Assembly (NCBI GenBank): GCA_000507305.1
Contig: DF241181.1
Location: 26,304-90,303, forward strand
Source: Breviolum minutum Mf 1.05b.01
Taxonomy: Eukaryota > Sar > Dinophyceae > Suessiales > Symbiodiniaceae
Length of the DNA stretch: 64,000 bases
Reading direction: 5' to 3'
In this document: positions 45,143-55,989 of the stretch, in pieces
How positions within the stretch are numbered: the first letter of the stretch is position 1
How the letters are laid out: every line of letters starts with the position of its first letter
Notes under the pieces: model-generated
Databases searched by the model: none
Seen by the model: only the letters and a program-made list of their open reading frames with translations
Told to the model about the DNA's origin: nothing
Position numbers and translations under genes: made by a program

Positions 45143-45243
45143 CGAAAACTAACCAGTATCCAACTTGAAAAACCAATGGTTTAGAAGATGAACATGTCCT
45201 TTTGAACTTGTCCCTTTTTGAGGGACATGGTAATTTTTGGGGC
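45143..45243 (+). mobile_element. hairpin element, family C type
   Basis: CCCCGAAAACTAACCAG left, GGTTTAGAAGATG core, GGACATGGTAATTTTTGGGG right. Confidence 0.55.
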
Positions 45244-45886
45244 GAAAATTGTGTTGATTCTGAAGCTAAAAAAACAAGCAAAGCCAAGCTGTGCAGAAGG
45301 GTTGTGTGATAGGATGTACATTTTTTGTTGGCAAATTGTATACGTAGTTGAAAGACGAACCATTTTTTTGTACCTGGACCTTCCAAGGGGTGCTGAATGG
45401 ATGATAAGGGGACATAAGGGGTGCCTATACACCATCCCTTAGGGTTCAAACAGCACCCTTTGGAAGATGCTGGTATATAACGTTTTACTTTATGCGCTGC
45501 TACTTTTGGCTGACTTGATGCTCCAGATTCAATGATTTTCCTTGCACGAGAATCCAATAGGATCTGGTCGGAAGCTAAAATTATGTCGATGAAATACTAA
45601 TTGACCCCCACCAAAAATCAAGATATGCTTTGAATTGTCAGTCACTTGGAAAATGATCTGGTTAAGGTATAGTTAAGGTCGCTGAAAGGTAAATGTTTAG
45701 GCTCCAACCACCAACCGTTACCAACAACCATATATTGCTTGGAAAAATGGGGAGATTGGGTCTTTAGGATTTTGGTTGTCCGTAGCACTTCTGTGGAAGC
45801 TTCATTTGTTCATATTTTTTGTTCCGACCCACACAACTACAAAACACTGGATCGATGGAGAACGGATTGGGGGGATTTTTGTTTAG

Positions 45887-45976
45887 AAGAAAGTCATGGT
45901 TGTCGGTGACAACGGAAGAGCAGCGGTCGGAATCCAGGAGTATCTTAAGAAGCCGGCAATTGAAACACCGGCATGA
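45887..45976 (+). CDS. possible terminal exon
   Basis: Acceptor GATTTTTGTTTAG^, then KKVMVVGDNGRAAVGIQEYL, KKPAIETPA and TGA at 45974. It has the feel of a beta-alpha unit. No family can be named. Confidence 0.33.
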   Translation, partial: KKVMVVGDNGRAAVGIQEYLKKPAIETPA

Positions 45977-46038
45977 CTCATGGCATGATGGTAGATATGA
46001 TGGTATTGTAGCTTTCAAAATCTCCTACAGTATCTACT

Positions 46039-46135
46039 GTAGGTGGTGGTTTCAAATATGTTTATTTTCACCCATATTTGGGGAAATGATTCATTTTGAC
46101 TAATATTTTTCAGATGGGTTGAAACCACCAACTAG
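46039..46135 (+). mobile_element. family E element copy
   Basis: GTAGGTGGTGGTTTCAAATA, CACCCATATTTGGGGAAATG, GGTTGAAACCACCAACTAG. Confidence 0.78.
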
Positions 46136-46136
46136 T

Positions 46137-46660
46137 TGTTCAAGGTCTCGAATTTGTTTCAACCTTGCTGCACACTGCAACTGTCTTAGCTGGCTCGAAG
46201 CTTGAATGTCGAGTGACCCTGGCTATGAAAACGAATGGCTGTTAAGGTTAATCTAGCCTACCTACATAATCACTTGGAAAAAAAAGATGTCAATAAAAAT
46301 CACGGGACGTGTCAAGAATCAAGAACATGACATTCAGTATTGCAAGTAGAATCAAGAAGCAAACACACTGCAGTTTTTCGTTTTGACAATTATCTCTGAT
46401 ATCTCACTTGGTGAGGGGTAATTTGTTGTGCTGTTTGAGTCAAGCAAGAAGCTATATGTACACTATATCTATTACACAAGTTTTAGCTGATCACTTTTAT
46501 TTTCCTATTATGATTGAGGGGTTTTCAGAAACTATCAACATGTTCTGTTCCTTACCCTGCCACTTAGCAGTGATCCCTTTCTGAAGCTGTCTAGCGCAGC
46601 TAGTATTGCGTCTTCACCTTAGTGGGATATGGCGCAAAAACCGATCACATCACAGGTCCC
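46137..46660. other. AT-rich stretch with nothing recognised
   Basis: No coding island or repeat element found between the family E and family H copies. Confidence 0.5.
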
Positions 46661-46661
46661 T

Positions 46662-46820
46662 TCATTGATCAATGAAAAAAACCCTGGTTGGTTGGAGTAT
46701 ATTGGGGAGATTATACAACCCATGTTATATAGGGATTATGATAAACCATTATAAGGATCCCTATTAACCAACAAGTATAATGGAAAATAATTAATAAGTT
46801 TTTTTCTTTGGCTCCATTGA
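46662..46820 (+). mobile_element. family H element copy
   Basis: TTGATCAATGAAAAAAACCC, CCATTATAAGGATCCCTATT, TATAATGGAAAATAATTAAT. Confidence 0.7.
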
Positions 46821-47411
46821 CTTTGTATTAGTTGGCTTATCAAAATAATCTTCATTTTCATAGCTTCAAGTGGGTTCTAGAATGGTGACCTACGGGATTG
46901 GGCAGGGTCTAACATGGCTCTATCCTTGTAGACTTTTGTCTACAATGGGGTGTGTGATGATGGTTCCTATCTTGTATAGAGAAAGAAAGGTTGCCAAAGT
47001 CAAAATCCAGTTCGATTGTTCTTTTTACGGGTTTGGTTTGGGAATTATATAATACCTGTAGATTACAATCTCCCGTTTTTTGAGGGCCTATATTTTTTAG
47101 ATTTTGGAAGTATACGGTCGCGTCGAGTCTTGGGACTCTCTATCAAGCTGTCCAAGTCTTCTCGAGAGTTCCCTCCGGTTTGGCTGTTTGAAGACTGGAA
47201 TCATTTGGGCGAAGAATTTCCATGACCCCATGATAACAGAAAACCTGCTAACAGAAAGCTGAGTCTTTTGAACGTTTCACCTTCCCAAAAAAGGGAGAAA
47301 AGCTTAAAGTCAAGAGCATTTGTGACGCAGGGATGATTATAACTCACCACATTTGACGAGGATAGATTTTAGGATCCAAATACCTCATGATTGGACATAT
47401 TTGGGCCCCCA

Positions 47412-47550
47412 GAACACAGAAGTAAAATATGACGAGAACGAGTCAAATAACTACGGTGTTCATGATTTTGTCTCTCAGCATCACACCACCTCCAAAAGGT
47501 TTTCTGTCAGCGAACTGCATCATTTGATGTTCTCAAAGTGCAGGTTGTGA
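47412..47550 (+). CDS. exon-like segment
   Basis: After GGGCCCCCAG^ the frame reads NTEVKYDENESNNYGVHDFV then SQHHTTSKRFSVSELHHLMF, ending TGA at 47548. Unknown. Confidence 0.27.
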
Positions 47551-48092
47551 AAATTACAATGTGACGATTTCAGGGTTTGCCAGCTTGATTCCTAGGATCA
47601 TGTAAGCCTGGAAAGCTAGGGTTCATGGTACCTTTCCAACATGGCAGCAAGCAAAAATTCAGATCTTAGATCATTTTCCCGGGGATGGTCCGAATTCCTG
47701 GATTTCATCATGTTACATGCATTCAATTGGAAATTAGAAGAGAAAACAAATATATATATACATATATACATAGATATACGATATATCTTTACAGTACAGT
47801 ATAAATGTATATAATGTATAAATAAAACATATTATGATAAGAAACAATCTTCTTTCCTCTACTCCAAATACCCGTTTGGGGAGCTTTTCCGGACTCTTTG
47901 TAGGCCCCCCAAAAAACACCTTTATCTGAGGTCATGCTCCCATTGTCTGCAAGGCGGACCGTGGCACAGTAGTGGCTGATGTGGTGTGTGCGTAAGAGCC
48001 TATGTTGAGACGACCTTTTCCGCAAGATTCATGGTCCTGCAAATATGGATGATTCCTCAACATGTTCTGACTTAATGATGGTGTGATGTCCT

Positions 48093-48212
48093 GTAGGGAT
48101 CATTAAATTACCCAATATTTCGCGGGATCAAATTCTGGAAATGCATGATAATTTCGAAGAATTTCCCATTCATAGTGCATTGTTTGGGTTGGTAATATAA
48201 TGACCCCTGTTT
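48093..48212. mobile_element. family M element copy
   Basis: GTAGGGATCATTAAATTACC left, CATTGTTTGGGTTGGTAATA right, then ATGACCCCTG. Confidence 0.68.
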
Positions 48213-48376
48213 GCTTGTTTTAAGAACAAAATTGGATTGCCTAGGAATTCTTGATGGCATTTTGGGGATACTAAGGTGTCGTTGATGGTGACATGACCTC
48301 CACTGCCAGGATCAAAAGGTCACGGATGGAATCGCCTGGTTGTGAATCATTATATATATCACCCAGAGATGGTGTT

Positions 48377-48480
48377 AGGTTGATAGAAGAAATCCTGCAC
48401 CAGTTGATATGGTAAATATTCCATTTTTTAACAGGGTTTTCTACATCCCAGGTGGTGCAGGATTTCATCCATCAACAGTG
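48377..48480 (+). mobile_element. MITE-like family A copy
   Basis: GTTGATAGAAGAAATCCTG to CAGGATTTCATCCATCAACA, core with CATCCCAGGTGG. Confidence 0.76.
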
Positions 48481-49083
48481 GGTTTCAAACATGGCTTGAT
48501 TTTTGGTTAAACCCGCAATCCTTCGGACAGCTACAAAATAACTTATCCAACAAGTTAAGAAGCACAAACATGGCCAGGGGTCGAATCTTGCGAGAGTATG
48601 ATAGACCACTGTCTCGAGAGGCACTTGGGTCGTTTTTGGTTTTGGTCACCATGCAGCAGTCTTGGCGTTGGGAGTTTCCTTCTTGAACTGGTTCGAGCAG
48701 GCAATCTTTTTTCTAAACTTTGGGGGATTACAGCTATTTGGTCGTCCATGTTCCAGCCAGCTATCTTAGAGTTGTTGGAGATTTGCAAACCTTGAGCGTA
48801 AGAAGGGACTTCCCAAAAAATACCGACTGTTCTCATTGTTACCTGGACATGTTGTATTTTGATCAACGGATTTTTCCATATTTTTCTTCTGGCAAAAAGT
48901 TGGCCTTATGGTGGATGCAGTCTATATGTAATAATTGTCTAATATATCACTTCTATACCAGGTATGGTCTGGATGCCTTGGGTTAAAGGGTTAAAAGAAA
49001 AGCATGAATTGCCAATTCCCGAAATGCAGCGTTGGACATGATTGATGGATTGATGGATTGCCTCACCTATTTGATCACTCATC

Positions 49084-49206
49084 CCTGGAAGTCAACCATC
49101 ATTTTAAAAATGGTGGTTCCTTTTTGGAAGATGATAAACTCCTACTAAAATAATGGTGGTTCGGAAACCAACCTATAAAAAATGGTGGCCAAGGACTTCC
49201 AGGGTC
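49084..49206. repeat. inverted-repeat element (O)
   Basis: CCCTGGAAGTCAACCATC left and GCCAAGGACTTCCAGGG right; TAAAAATGGTGG and AAAATGGTGG recur inside. Confidence 0.55.
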
Positions 49207-49436
49207 ATTACACCCCAAAATTCTGCTTTTGGATCAGGGAATCCTCCCCAAAGTTGCCCCAAAGATTCAAGGTTTTTGTTGCTCGGAATGTGAGGCATCG
49301 ACATTGACTCCTAAAAAAAAAATGTTTGTTCAATCCAAAAATAGACCCCTTTTAACGGACAATTGACAAGAAATTGTTGGACACTTTTTGGATATCCAAG
49401 ACTAAGAGTAAGACTCAACGGTTCTTTACTTTTACT

Positions 49437-49555
49437 ATAGGTGGTAGCAATTCAAATATTTTTTCAATGTGCACCCACAATTACTTTGTGTTTCATGGTC
49501 CAATGTGACGCAATGCGCATATTTTTCAGTTGGTCGGGGAAAAACCCACCAACTA
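49437..49555 (+). mobile_element. family E element copy, core expanded
   Basis: ATAGGTGGTAGCAATTCAAA, CATATTTTTCAGTTGG, AAAAACCCACCAACTA. Confidence 0.66.
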
Positions 49556-49782
49556 CTATTTTCTTTAGTCATATGATCCAGTTGTCACATCTAGAGGGTT
49601 AAACCTGGAGTCGAGTCGTGAACCGATGTCCAGCTAGTTTTGGGAGAGATTTGCAGAGTTACTTCTGTTCACAATCAAATCTTCTCCACATCTTGAAAGA
49701 GAAATAGGCTTATATATAGTGGATGACAATTCAAAAAGACACGGTGAGGAAATACCAGCAGATATTTTTGTTGTGAAACTTT

Positions 49783-49870
49783 ACACCCCCGAAAACTAAC
49801 ATAGATATCGACAAACAGCCATATGTGAAGCCGGAGATGCATTTTAAATACCATCATTTTTGGTATCTGT
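49783..49870 (+). mobile_element. hairpin element, family C-like ends
   Basis: TACACCCCCGAAAACTAACA then TAGATATCG; right arm TTTTTGGTATCTGTGTTGG. A related hairpin abuts the nested pair at about 51955-52061. Confidence 0.5.
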
Positions 49871-49884
49871 GTTGGATTTCGATG

Positions 49885-50020
49885 GGGTAAACCACCAAGA
49901 AGAATCGAAGTTTCTGCAACGTCAGGGACATCTTCCAACGTTCTCACCTTCACGTCGCTCGCGCTCACATCAGCGCGTGGTAAATCCCAGTCGACTGGGT
50001 GTTTTACTTGGTGTCCTCCA
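49885..50020 (-). CDS. exon-like segment, minus strand
   Basis: The complement gives HPVDWDLPRADVSASDVKVR then TLEDVPDVAETSILLG with a GT after LLG. It overlaps a plus frame of lower quality. Unknown protein. Confidence 0.3.
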
Positions 50021-50290
50021 GGGTTGCAGGGTGTTTTCAAACAAGTGAAGTTAGGATGAATTTAATTTAGCGTGAATCTAATCACTCCAATAATTTTTAA
50101 AGCAGATGAAATTTTGGAGAAGTACAGAATTTATTTTGTAGCAGCAACAATTTGGAGTGATCTGGTTTGGAGTGATTCTAAATGTGTGTAGGATCCGTGT
50201 TTTCTCATATGAGGTGTTGCGTTTGACGACCGGATTTGTGAAGCCGCTTGACTCAAGATGTCCCCAAAAAACTTTTCAAAAACATGAAAG

Positions 50291-50411
50291 TCTACAGGGA
50301 TCAGTAAATTACCCAATTTGGTGGGGATCAAACAATGCAAATGTATGGTAATTTTGAGGGAATTCCCTGATAAACGTGCATTGTTTGGGTTGGTAATGCA
50401 AGGACCCCTGG
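50291..50411. mobile_element. family M element copy
   Basis: CTACAGGGATCAGTAAATTA left, CATTGTTTGGGTTGGTAATG right. Collinear with 48093 and clearly related along its length. Confidence 0.68.
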
Positions 50412-50456
50412 TGTCAACTAGTACTGTGACTTTTGCAAAGCTGTGCAACAAAAACT

Positions 50457-50556
50457 GGGTGGTGGCAACTCAAAAAAATATTTTCACCCCAAACCTTGGG
50501 GAAGATGATCCATTTTGACGAGCATATGTTTCAGATGGGTTGGTTCAACCACCAAG
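50457..50556 (+). mobile_element. family E element copy
   Basis: GGGTGGTGGCAACTCAAAAA, CACCCCAAACCTTGGGGAAG, GGTTCAACCACCAAG. Confidence 0.75.
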
Positions 50557-50599
50557 CAGACAAGATATGTGGTACGGGAATACATATACCCCCCATTCT

Positions 50600-50668
50600 A
50601 AAGATTCCCGCCATTAAAGGTGGGATGAATTCATCCCCCAAGATACAGAGTTGATCCACCCTAGCTCA
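50600..50668. repeat. dispersed repeat R, copy 2
   Basis: GTGGGATGAATTCATCCCCC and AGAGTTGATCCACCCTAGC, as at 30262. Confidence 0.5.
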
Positions 50669-51309
50669 TCTGAAATGTAGGAATTGCTAACCTTTCTTTT
50701 AAAACGCCAAGTTGTTCAAGCTTTTAGAAAGGTCCTTGAGAGAACCATAGAGATATGAAGGGGTTTGGGGATGGATCTAAAATCTAAAGTACTAACATGC
50801 CATTCCAAATGGATTCAAACAAATGAATGGGACCTGTTCTTAAAGGTATTTGGAGGATTATGTTTTGGATGTTTGAGAAGCTTTATTTAACACACATACC
50901 ACGTGGTGTGAATCAATTGGCCTGGAAACGGAAACAAATCGGGGTTGTCGGGCTGCTTGATTCAGGCTGGTTGGTTGTTTTGCTGCTTCCCCGCCCTTTT
51001 TGTTTGGGAAGGAAATTGTGGTGAATTGGGGAAAGGGTGGGATTTTGTACTTGACAAAATGTGAACTTTGACCAATAAAAATCAATAAGAGGTTTCAGAA
51101 GGCAACCTGGAAAAACAACAAACATATGTTCGACTTGAGCGTTTTGTGTTTATGGATTCATTAGCCAATACACTATTTTTTTTGATATGTTTTTGTGTGG
51201 GATAAAACATAAAACACCGAGTCGCAAAAAAAGTCCTCCCGTCCACCCTGACTCAGGCAAAACTCACACACACTCATTGGCCGCCCTGGGAGGTCCGGCC
51301 TGGTTGAGA

Positions 51310-51475
51310 CAGTTGAGCAATGAAAAAAGGGACCCTGATTGGTTAGGCATGGTTAGGCTATATAGGGGATGAAATATATTGGGATCACAATAAACCATTA
51401 TAAGGATCCCTATTCAACAACCAGGATTCAATGGAAAGTTATAAGTTTTTTAGTTTTTTTTTTCGTGGCTCAGTT
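51310..51475 (+). mobile_element. family H element copy
   Basis: CAGTTGAGCAATGAAAAAAG to TTTCGTGGCTCAGTTG, inverted ends. Core with ATATAGGGGATGAAATA and CCATTATAAGGATCCCTATT. Confidence 0.74.
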
Positions 51476-51689
51476 GAAATTGGAGTGGGAGCTGAAGCCC
51501 GAAGTTTTTTCGGGAACGAGAAAACATATCCCACCTGTGCAAGTTCAGAAAATCATCGATTCAGAAGTGCCAACTGGTGGGGGTATAAGCGTTCGCAGGA
51601 GGGTGTCTTGAAAACATGTTGTTGATGTTGTGGTCAAGATTTTTCTTGCGACCAGGATATCTCAGATTGGTTGAAACCACCAACTACGT

Positions 51690-51833
51690 GGAGGATTATC
51701 CCAGTGGATGTAAGTGGCTAATAACCATGGTTAGCAAGTCCCCTAAGTAGGGTTGTTCCTCCTTCAAATGGCCTAAATGGCTTTTGAATAGGGGTTACTG
51801 ACTACTTACTAAATGGGATGATCCTCCAAGTAA
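51690..51833 (-). mobile_element. family I element copy, opposite orientation
   Basis: GTGGAGGATTATCCCA left, AGTCCCCTAAGTAGGG core, TGGGATGATCCTCCAAGTA right. Confidence 0.7.
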
Positions 51834-51897
51834 GACCACCAAATTTTGATTATGAAGCCATTCCGCAAATGATTTGGGAGATTCTCGATGAAAAAAT

Positions 51898-51926
51898 AGT
51901 ACAGGATTTCTTCCTTCAACTGTACC
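51898..51926. mobile_element. family A end fragment
   Basis: TACAGGATTTCTTCCTTCAA followed by CTGTA resembles one family A arm; the other arm is missing. Confidence 0.45.
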
Positions 51927-52060
51927 AAAACGTACTGTAGATTGAACATGATACCACCCTTAGATTTTAATATAGATACCCAAAGTATCCGTATTTGAAA
52001 GGAGAAACATGTTCCAAACCATCATTTGTTGGTATCTACTCTATGTAAATTTTCAGGGGT

Positions 52061-52250
52061 GTAAACTAACATGGCAATGGAAAAATCCCTATCTTCACTT
52101 CAAAAGGTCTATTTGCCATTGCTACTGTTGATGGAAGATTTCCTGCACCACTTGGAATGTATAAAAAACCTTGTAATTAACGGAATAAAGTACCTATCAA
52201 CTGGTGCAGGATTTCTCCCATCAACAGTATGTTAGCTTCCTAGAAGGTAA
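52061..52250 (+). mobile_element. family B copy split by a family A insertion
   Basis: GTAAACTAACATGGCAATGG ... ATTTGCCATTGC, then the family A element, then TATGTTAGCTTCCTAGAAGG. Confidence 0.82.
52123..52230 (-). mobile_element. MITE-like family A copy nested in family B
   Basis: TACTGTTGATGG to CCATCAACAGTA inserted at the TA of ATTGC-TA-TGTTAG inside a family B arm. Removing it restores the usual family B sequence, so the target duplication is TA. Confidence 0.85.
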
Positions 52251-52277
52251 ACATGTTGTGGTCCCAAAACTGGTTAG

Positions 52278-52408
52278 CCAGTCAACCCCGAAAAAACATC
52301 GATCGCAAACGCAGCTCCGCCGATCCGTCCACAGACTGCCACGGTCACAGCCAATGCTTTGGCAGATGCAGCAACTCGCAAATGTGTCGCTTGGATGAAA
52401 GATTCCTG
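52278..52408 (+). CDS. exon-like segment
   Basis: Acceptor AACTGGTTAG^ and donor TTCCTG^GTCAAA. Encodes PVNPEKTSIANAAPPIRPQT then ATVTANALADAATRKCVAWM and KDSW. GC-rich, Ala-rich helix. It begins about 30 bases after the nested family A/B elements. No family recognised. Confidence 0.36.
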
Positions 52409-53846
52409 GTCAAATTATATCGACCTCACACATTTTTTGGGCCCCCAAAAAGTAGCTTTTTGGAAGGTAAATCCCAGGCTATTTCAGAAACATCTGGAGA
52501 AATAGTATAATTTGGTCAGAAGATTTCTTATGCAGAGATTTCCGTCAACCAGAGTACCCATCAGAATGTTTAAGGGAGCCATTTGTTTCCAAAATGATAA
52601 TTTTAGGGTTGGATAGACCCTAAAATTGATGATAAACTGTACATAACTGGAAGGTTACCCGATGGTCCTCTGAATTTCTTGGCTATTTTGAAGAATCCCC
52701 AGTAACGCAGCCTCAGGTTGAACATGGTTGTTTCACTGTTTTTGGGGATGATATTCCAGGAAAATCTAAGCAAAAAGAAACAGGGCAGTACAGTGTACAC
52801 CTCCGGAAACTAACATGCACTCTAAAAATGATGGCTAAAGGAATCTCATCCAACCAAACTCTCGTGTTCTCAGGACTCTTAGACCACCAAATCGCTTAAG
52901 AATCACTGTGCTGTGTGTTAGCTTAAACAGCGAGTGACCCACTCGAAGTAAGACGTGTAGTAAGGAACATATGTGTTCCAAGATTGACATTGAAACATGT
53001 TGAAGTTGAGCTTAACATTAGCGTGAGAAGAAACCTTTATTGAACCTTTTTTGTTGGCAGGAGTAGTTTAGGATCTGAGAGTTGTCGGATTTCGGTGGAT
53101 TGTTACACAAAGCTTCTCATTTACTGCCAGGCAGTAGATAGATGTAGATAGAATATATGGAAATACATTATCCCTATAGTTGCTTCGCCCCCCAAGCCCT
53201 ATATCACAAGGCAGGAATAAATCAGGAATAACACTAGTTTTAGCTGTCCAACAATCAAAAGATGGCTGCAGCATTCACCCATAAAAGTAGCTGATCCATT
53301 CGACTATACTCTACTGGATATACTGGATTACTGAATTATTGGAATTTGTGCTTTCTTGTTGCCCGTGATGACCTTCGCCCCAAGCGTCTTTTTGTTAAAA
53401 CAACAAGACACATCGTCCTATAGGCAGCATTTCATCCGAAGCGGCGCGGTGTTGCTCCTGGTCATAGCTGTTGGGTGTCCCAACAAAAAATCATTCCAAA
53501 TGAGATGTGGATGGATTTTTGTTGTCCAAGTAGATGGTATGTACAATTCCCATAGTGATTGGCACCTCAATGTAGCTGGTCTATCTGCCAAAGAAACAGG
53601 TTTTTTTTTTTGCAAATGATTAGGCAAATACACCAGCCCCATTGAGTGTTTGGGATTGTGGAGCTCTAGATGTTTTTGTTTCAAAGATGTTTGGAGTGTT
53701 GGAAAAACTCCGAAAATTTGGGGAGAAATGATGACTTGAAGATTGACTATATTGCCCATATGTTTGCAACTGGGTGTTTCCACCACCAACTAGCCTTTTT
53801 GTGGTTGATCATAGTTCCTTACTATAAGCACGTTTTGGGAGGGTTT

Positions 53847-53940
53847 CCATCCAGTAAACTGACATAGCAATGGATTCTGTAGATGTGTTTCCTGGTGAAA
53901 AAGAGGTGGTTTCTATTGCTATGTTGGACTACCATCTTGT
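53847..53940 (+). mobile_element. diverged family B copy
   Basis: CCATCCAGTAAACTGACATA and TATTGCTATGTTGGACTACC arms. Confidence 0.65.
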
Positions 53941-54109
53941 AAACCCCAACAGTTGCAACGGGCATAGAGATTGGCATCCAGAGAGCAAAAACAGTTAAAC
54001 CACTGCCGTTGCGTAGAAGGAATGAGCTTTGCCAGATCTTTCAAACATACCTCACCTCCGATGAGTCGGTGAAGATATGCTCAAAATCATCACAGTTGTT
54101 CCTTTTTCA

Positions 54110-54203
54110 GACACTCAATGTATGGTGTATTTACCTGCATTGACCCCCTACCCAAAAGTAGGCAAATATATACCATATACATTGATATACATTGAGTGTT
54201 TGG
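54110..54203 (+). mobile_element. palindromic family G copy
   Basis: ACACTCAATGTATGGTGTAT to ATATACATTGAGTGTTTGG. The clearest palindrome of this family. Confidence 0.74.
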
Positions 54204-55107
54204 GTTTGGGATCCTTCAAACTGGCAGGTTGTTGCAGGATGGGTGTTTGACGTCGGGTAGAGAAAGCAGATATTAGTCCCCAATCAGCAGGCAACCTCCA
54301 ATGGTGAATGTAAAACTGTGGTGAGTTTGAGATCCCAGCATGATTCACCATTCTATAGCGAGCAAATCACCCTTGCACACACCGGAAGTGTTAGCGTTTT
54401 AGCTTTCTGTTTCTTTTCAAGGAATTATATGATAATCAATTGCATATATGAATTGCTCAGATGATGTTTAGGGGAATTGAGATACTCATAATTCTAACAT
54501 TCTTCCTACCCCAAGACATGCTAAGACTACTATGTTTTTCATTTCTTTTGGTTGGCGGCTCAAGCACTCAGCAACACAAAGTATGTCCCCCAAACAGGCA
54601 ACCATGCTATTTCTTAAGTTTGCCCTGAACAAAAGTTGTTGATTTTGTTGCATGCTGCATGTCTTTTATATGTTTCAAGGACCAAGTATGATTATATATA
54701 TATATATACATATATAGCTTGAGAACATGAGATTATAGGTGCATGATGTTGTGATTTTGAAACATACAAAAAAATATTTCGGAAGCTCAGAGTTTTGGTG
54801 CAATCCATCCAAATATTTCAGGAACAAAAATCAGACCATGTGGTGCAGGCCTTTCGCTCTCAAACATCAAGATATTGGTGGTACATTTAATTTTGCCAGA
54901 ATAAGTTTACGTAAGATGTGATCCCATGATCTGATCAGATGATCTCCCTCGTTTGTTTTTGACCAAAAAAAAGATCCTGGCATAATCATTAGATTATTGA
55001 TTATTAATATATTATTTATCTATATGCTATATGCATGATTATTCCCAATGATAATGTTTATCATTGTATCATGTGTATCATATTTGTTGATTAGTTATTA
55101 TCAGTCC

Positions 55108-55134
55108 TGATGATGATGATGATGATGATGATGA
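55108..55134 (+). repeat. (TGA)9 microsatellite
   Basis: TGA units after TCAGTCC; produces an antisense poly-His shadow. Confidence 0.9.
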
Positions 55135-55250
55135 ATATATCCCGTTTGCCATCCTTCGATGCCTATAGTCATCCAGGCTTGATGACCGAATGCTTTGGCG
55201 AACGTCGTGGTCCCAAACCCGCAGCGGAGCTGACAGGAAACGGCTGAAAG
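55135..55250 (-). CDS. exon-like segment, minus strand (plus also open)
   Basis: On the complement a very good acceptor (CCGTTTCCTGTCAG^) precedes PLRVWDHDVRQSIRSSSLDD; another minus frame reads LRCGFGTTTFAKAFGHQAWM. The plus frame SRLPSFDAYSHPGLMTECFG is also open. I favour minus because of the splice signal. Confidence 0.28.
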
Positions 55251-55359
55251 AAAAACAGTTCGAAGATGCAATATAAGATATGATATAGCCATACTTGGTG
55301 GTGGGTTGATTTTTATTTTTTATTAATATATCTATACACAAGATATACCTAACCAGTTG

Positions 55360-55472
55360 CTAGGTGGCCTTGTTTTTTGATTTAAGATGCTTTATTTGTA
55401 TCCCGATCCCTGGGGAGATGATCCAATTTGGCCATTATTATTTTTTTTTCCGGATTGAAACCACCAAATTTA
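55360..55472 (+). mobile_element. family E element copy, diverged
   Basis: CTAGGTGGCC, CCCTGGGGAGATGATCCAAT, GATTGAAACCACCAAATTTA. Confidence 0.58.
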
Positions 55473-55479
55473 GTTTCTG

Positions 55480-55930
55480 GGCTGTGCTGTATGATGGGCA
55501 AAGGAGCACAAGGAGCACTGACCTAAGTGTCATCGGCGGGTGCCCCCATGGACGTAGGGCCTGCCGTCGGTTCTGCACCGGCGAGTCGGATGGCCATCGA
55601 GCAGCGGAGATCAATGCGAACAGTGAATTGGGGAAGCTACCTGGTGGCAGACTGATGGAGAGAGCGCTCGGAGAAGACATACGAAGGTCGCAGTGGTAGA
55701 GAAGGGAGGCTGGGACCTCAGCCCTGGCGGGCTCCCCCACCTGGGCGGGCACCGTCTGGGGGTTGGAGGAGAGGAAGAAGCTGGCGGAGAACGTGTCCCG
55801 AGCTCGTCCGACACAAATGTCTTGGAGGTGGCAAAATACGCTGCGCAGCACCTAACCTACGGCCAGGAATGCGATGCACCAGGTGCAACTGTGGGTGTCG
55901 CATTTCACCTCCCAGACAGTTCGTAGGTGT
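55480..55930. pseudogene. GC-rich coding-like island, possibly degenerate
   Basis: About 60% GC. Plus frame 2 reads STDLSVIGGCPHGRRACRRF through GRLMERALGEDIRRSQW, meets TAG at 55697, and continues in the same frame with EAGTSALAGSPTWAGTVWGL and EERKKLAENVSRARPTQ to TAA near 55849. The minus strand has an unbroken 137-codon frame over the same bases. Either an exon cluster or a decayed gene with an in-frame stop. No domain recognised. Confidence 0.3.
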
Positions 55931-55989
55931 GAGTTTGGACCAAGTCATATGGCACCTGGCATATGTTAGGGTACCAAGCCATTGATGAA

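Noticed and set aside
45045-45557. 170-codon minus open frame
   Set aside because: It runs through a hairpin element and AT-rich sequence. Only its first about 30 codons (45470-45557) look protein-like, and that is too weak to call.
53356-53619. 88-codon plus frame and overlapping minus frame
   Set aside because: Three frames are open over the same 200 bp with no splice-site or domain support to choose among them, so no gene is called.
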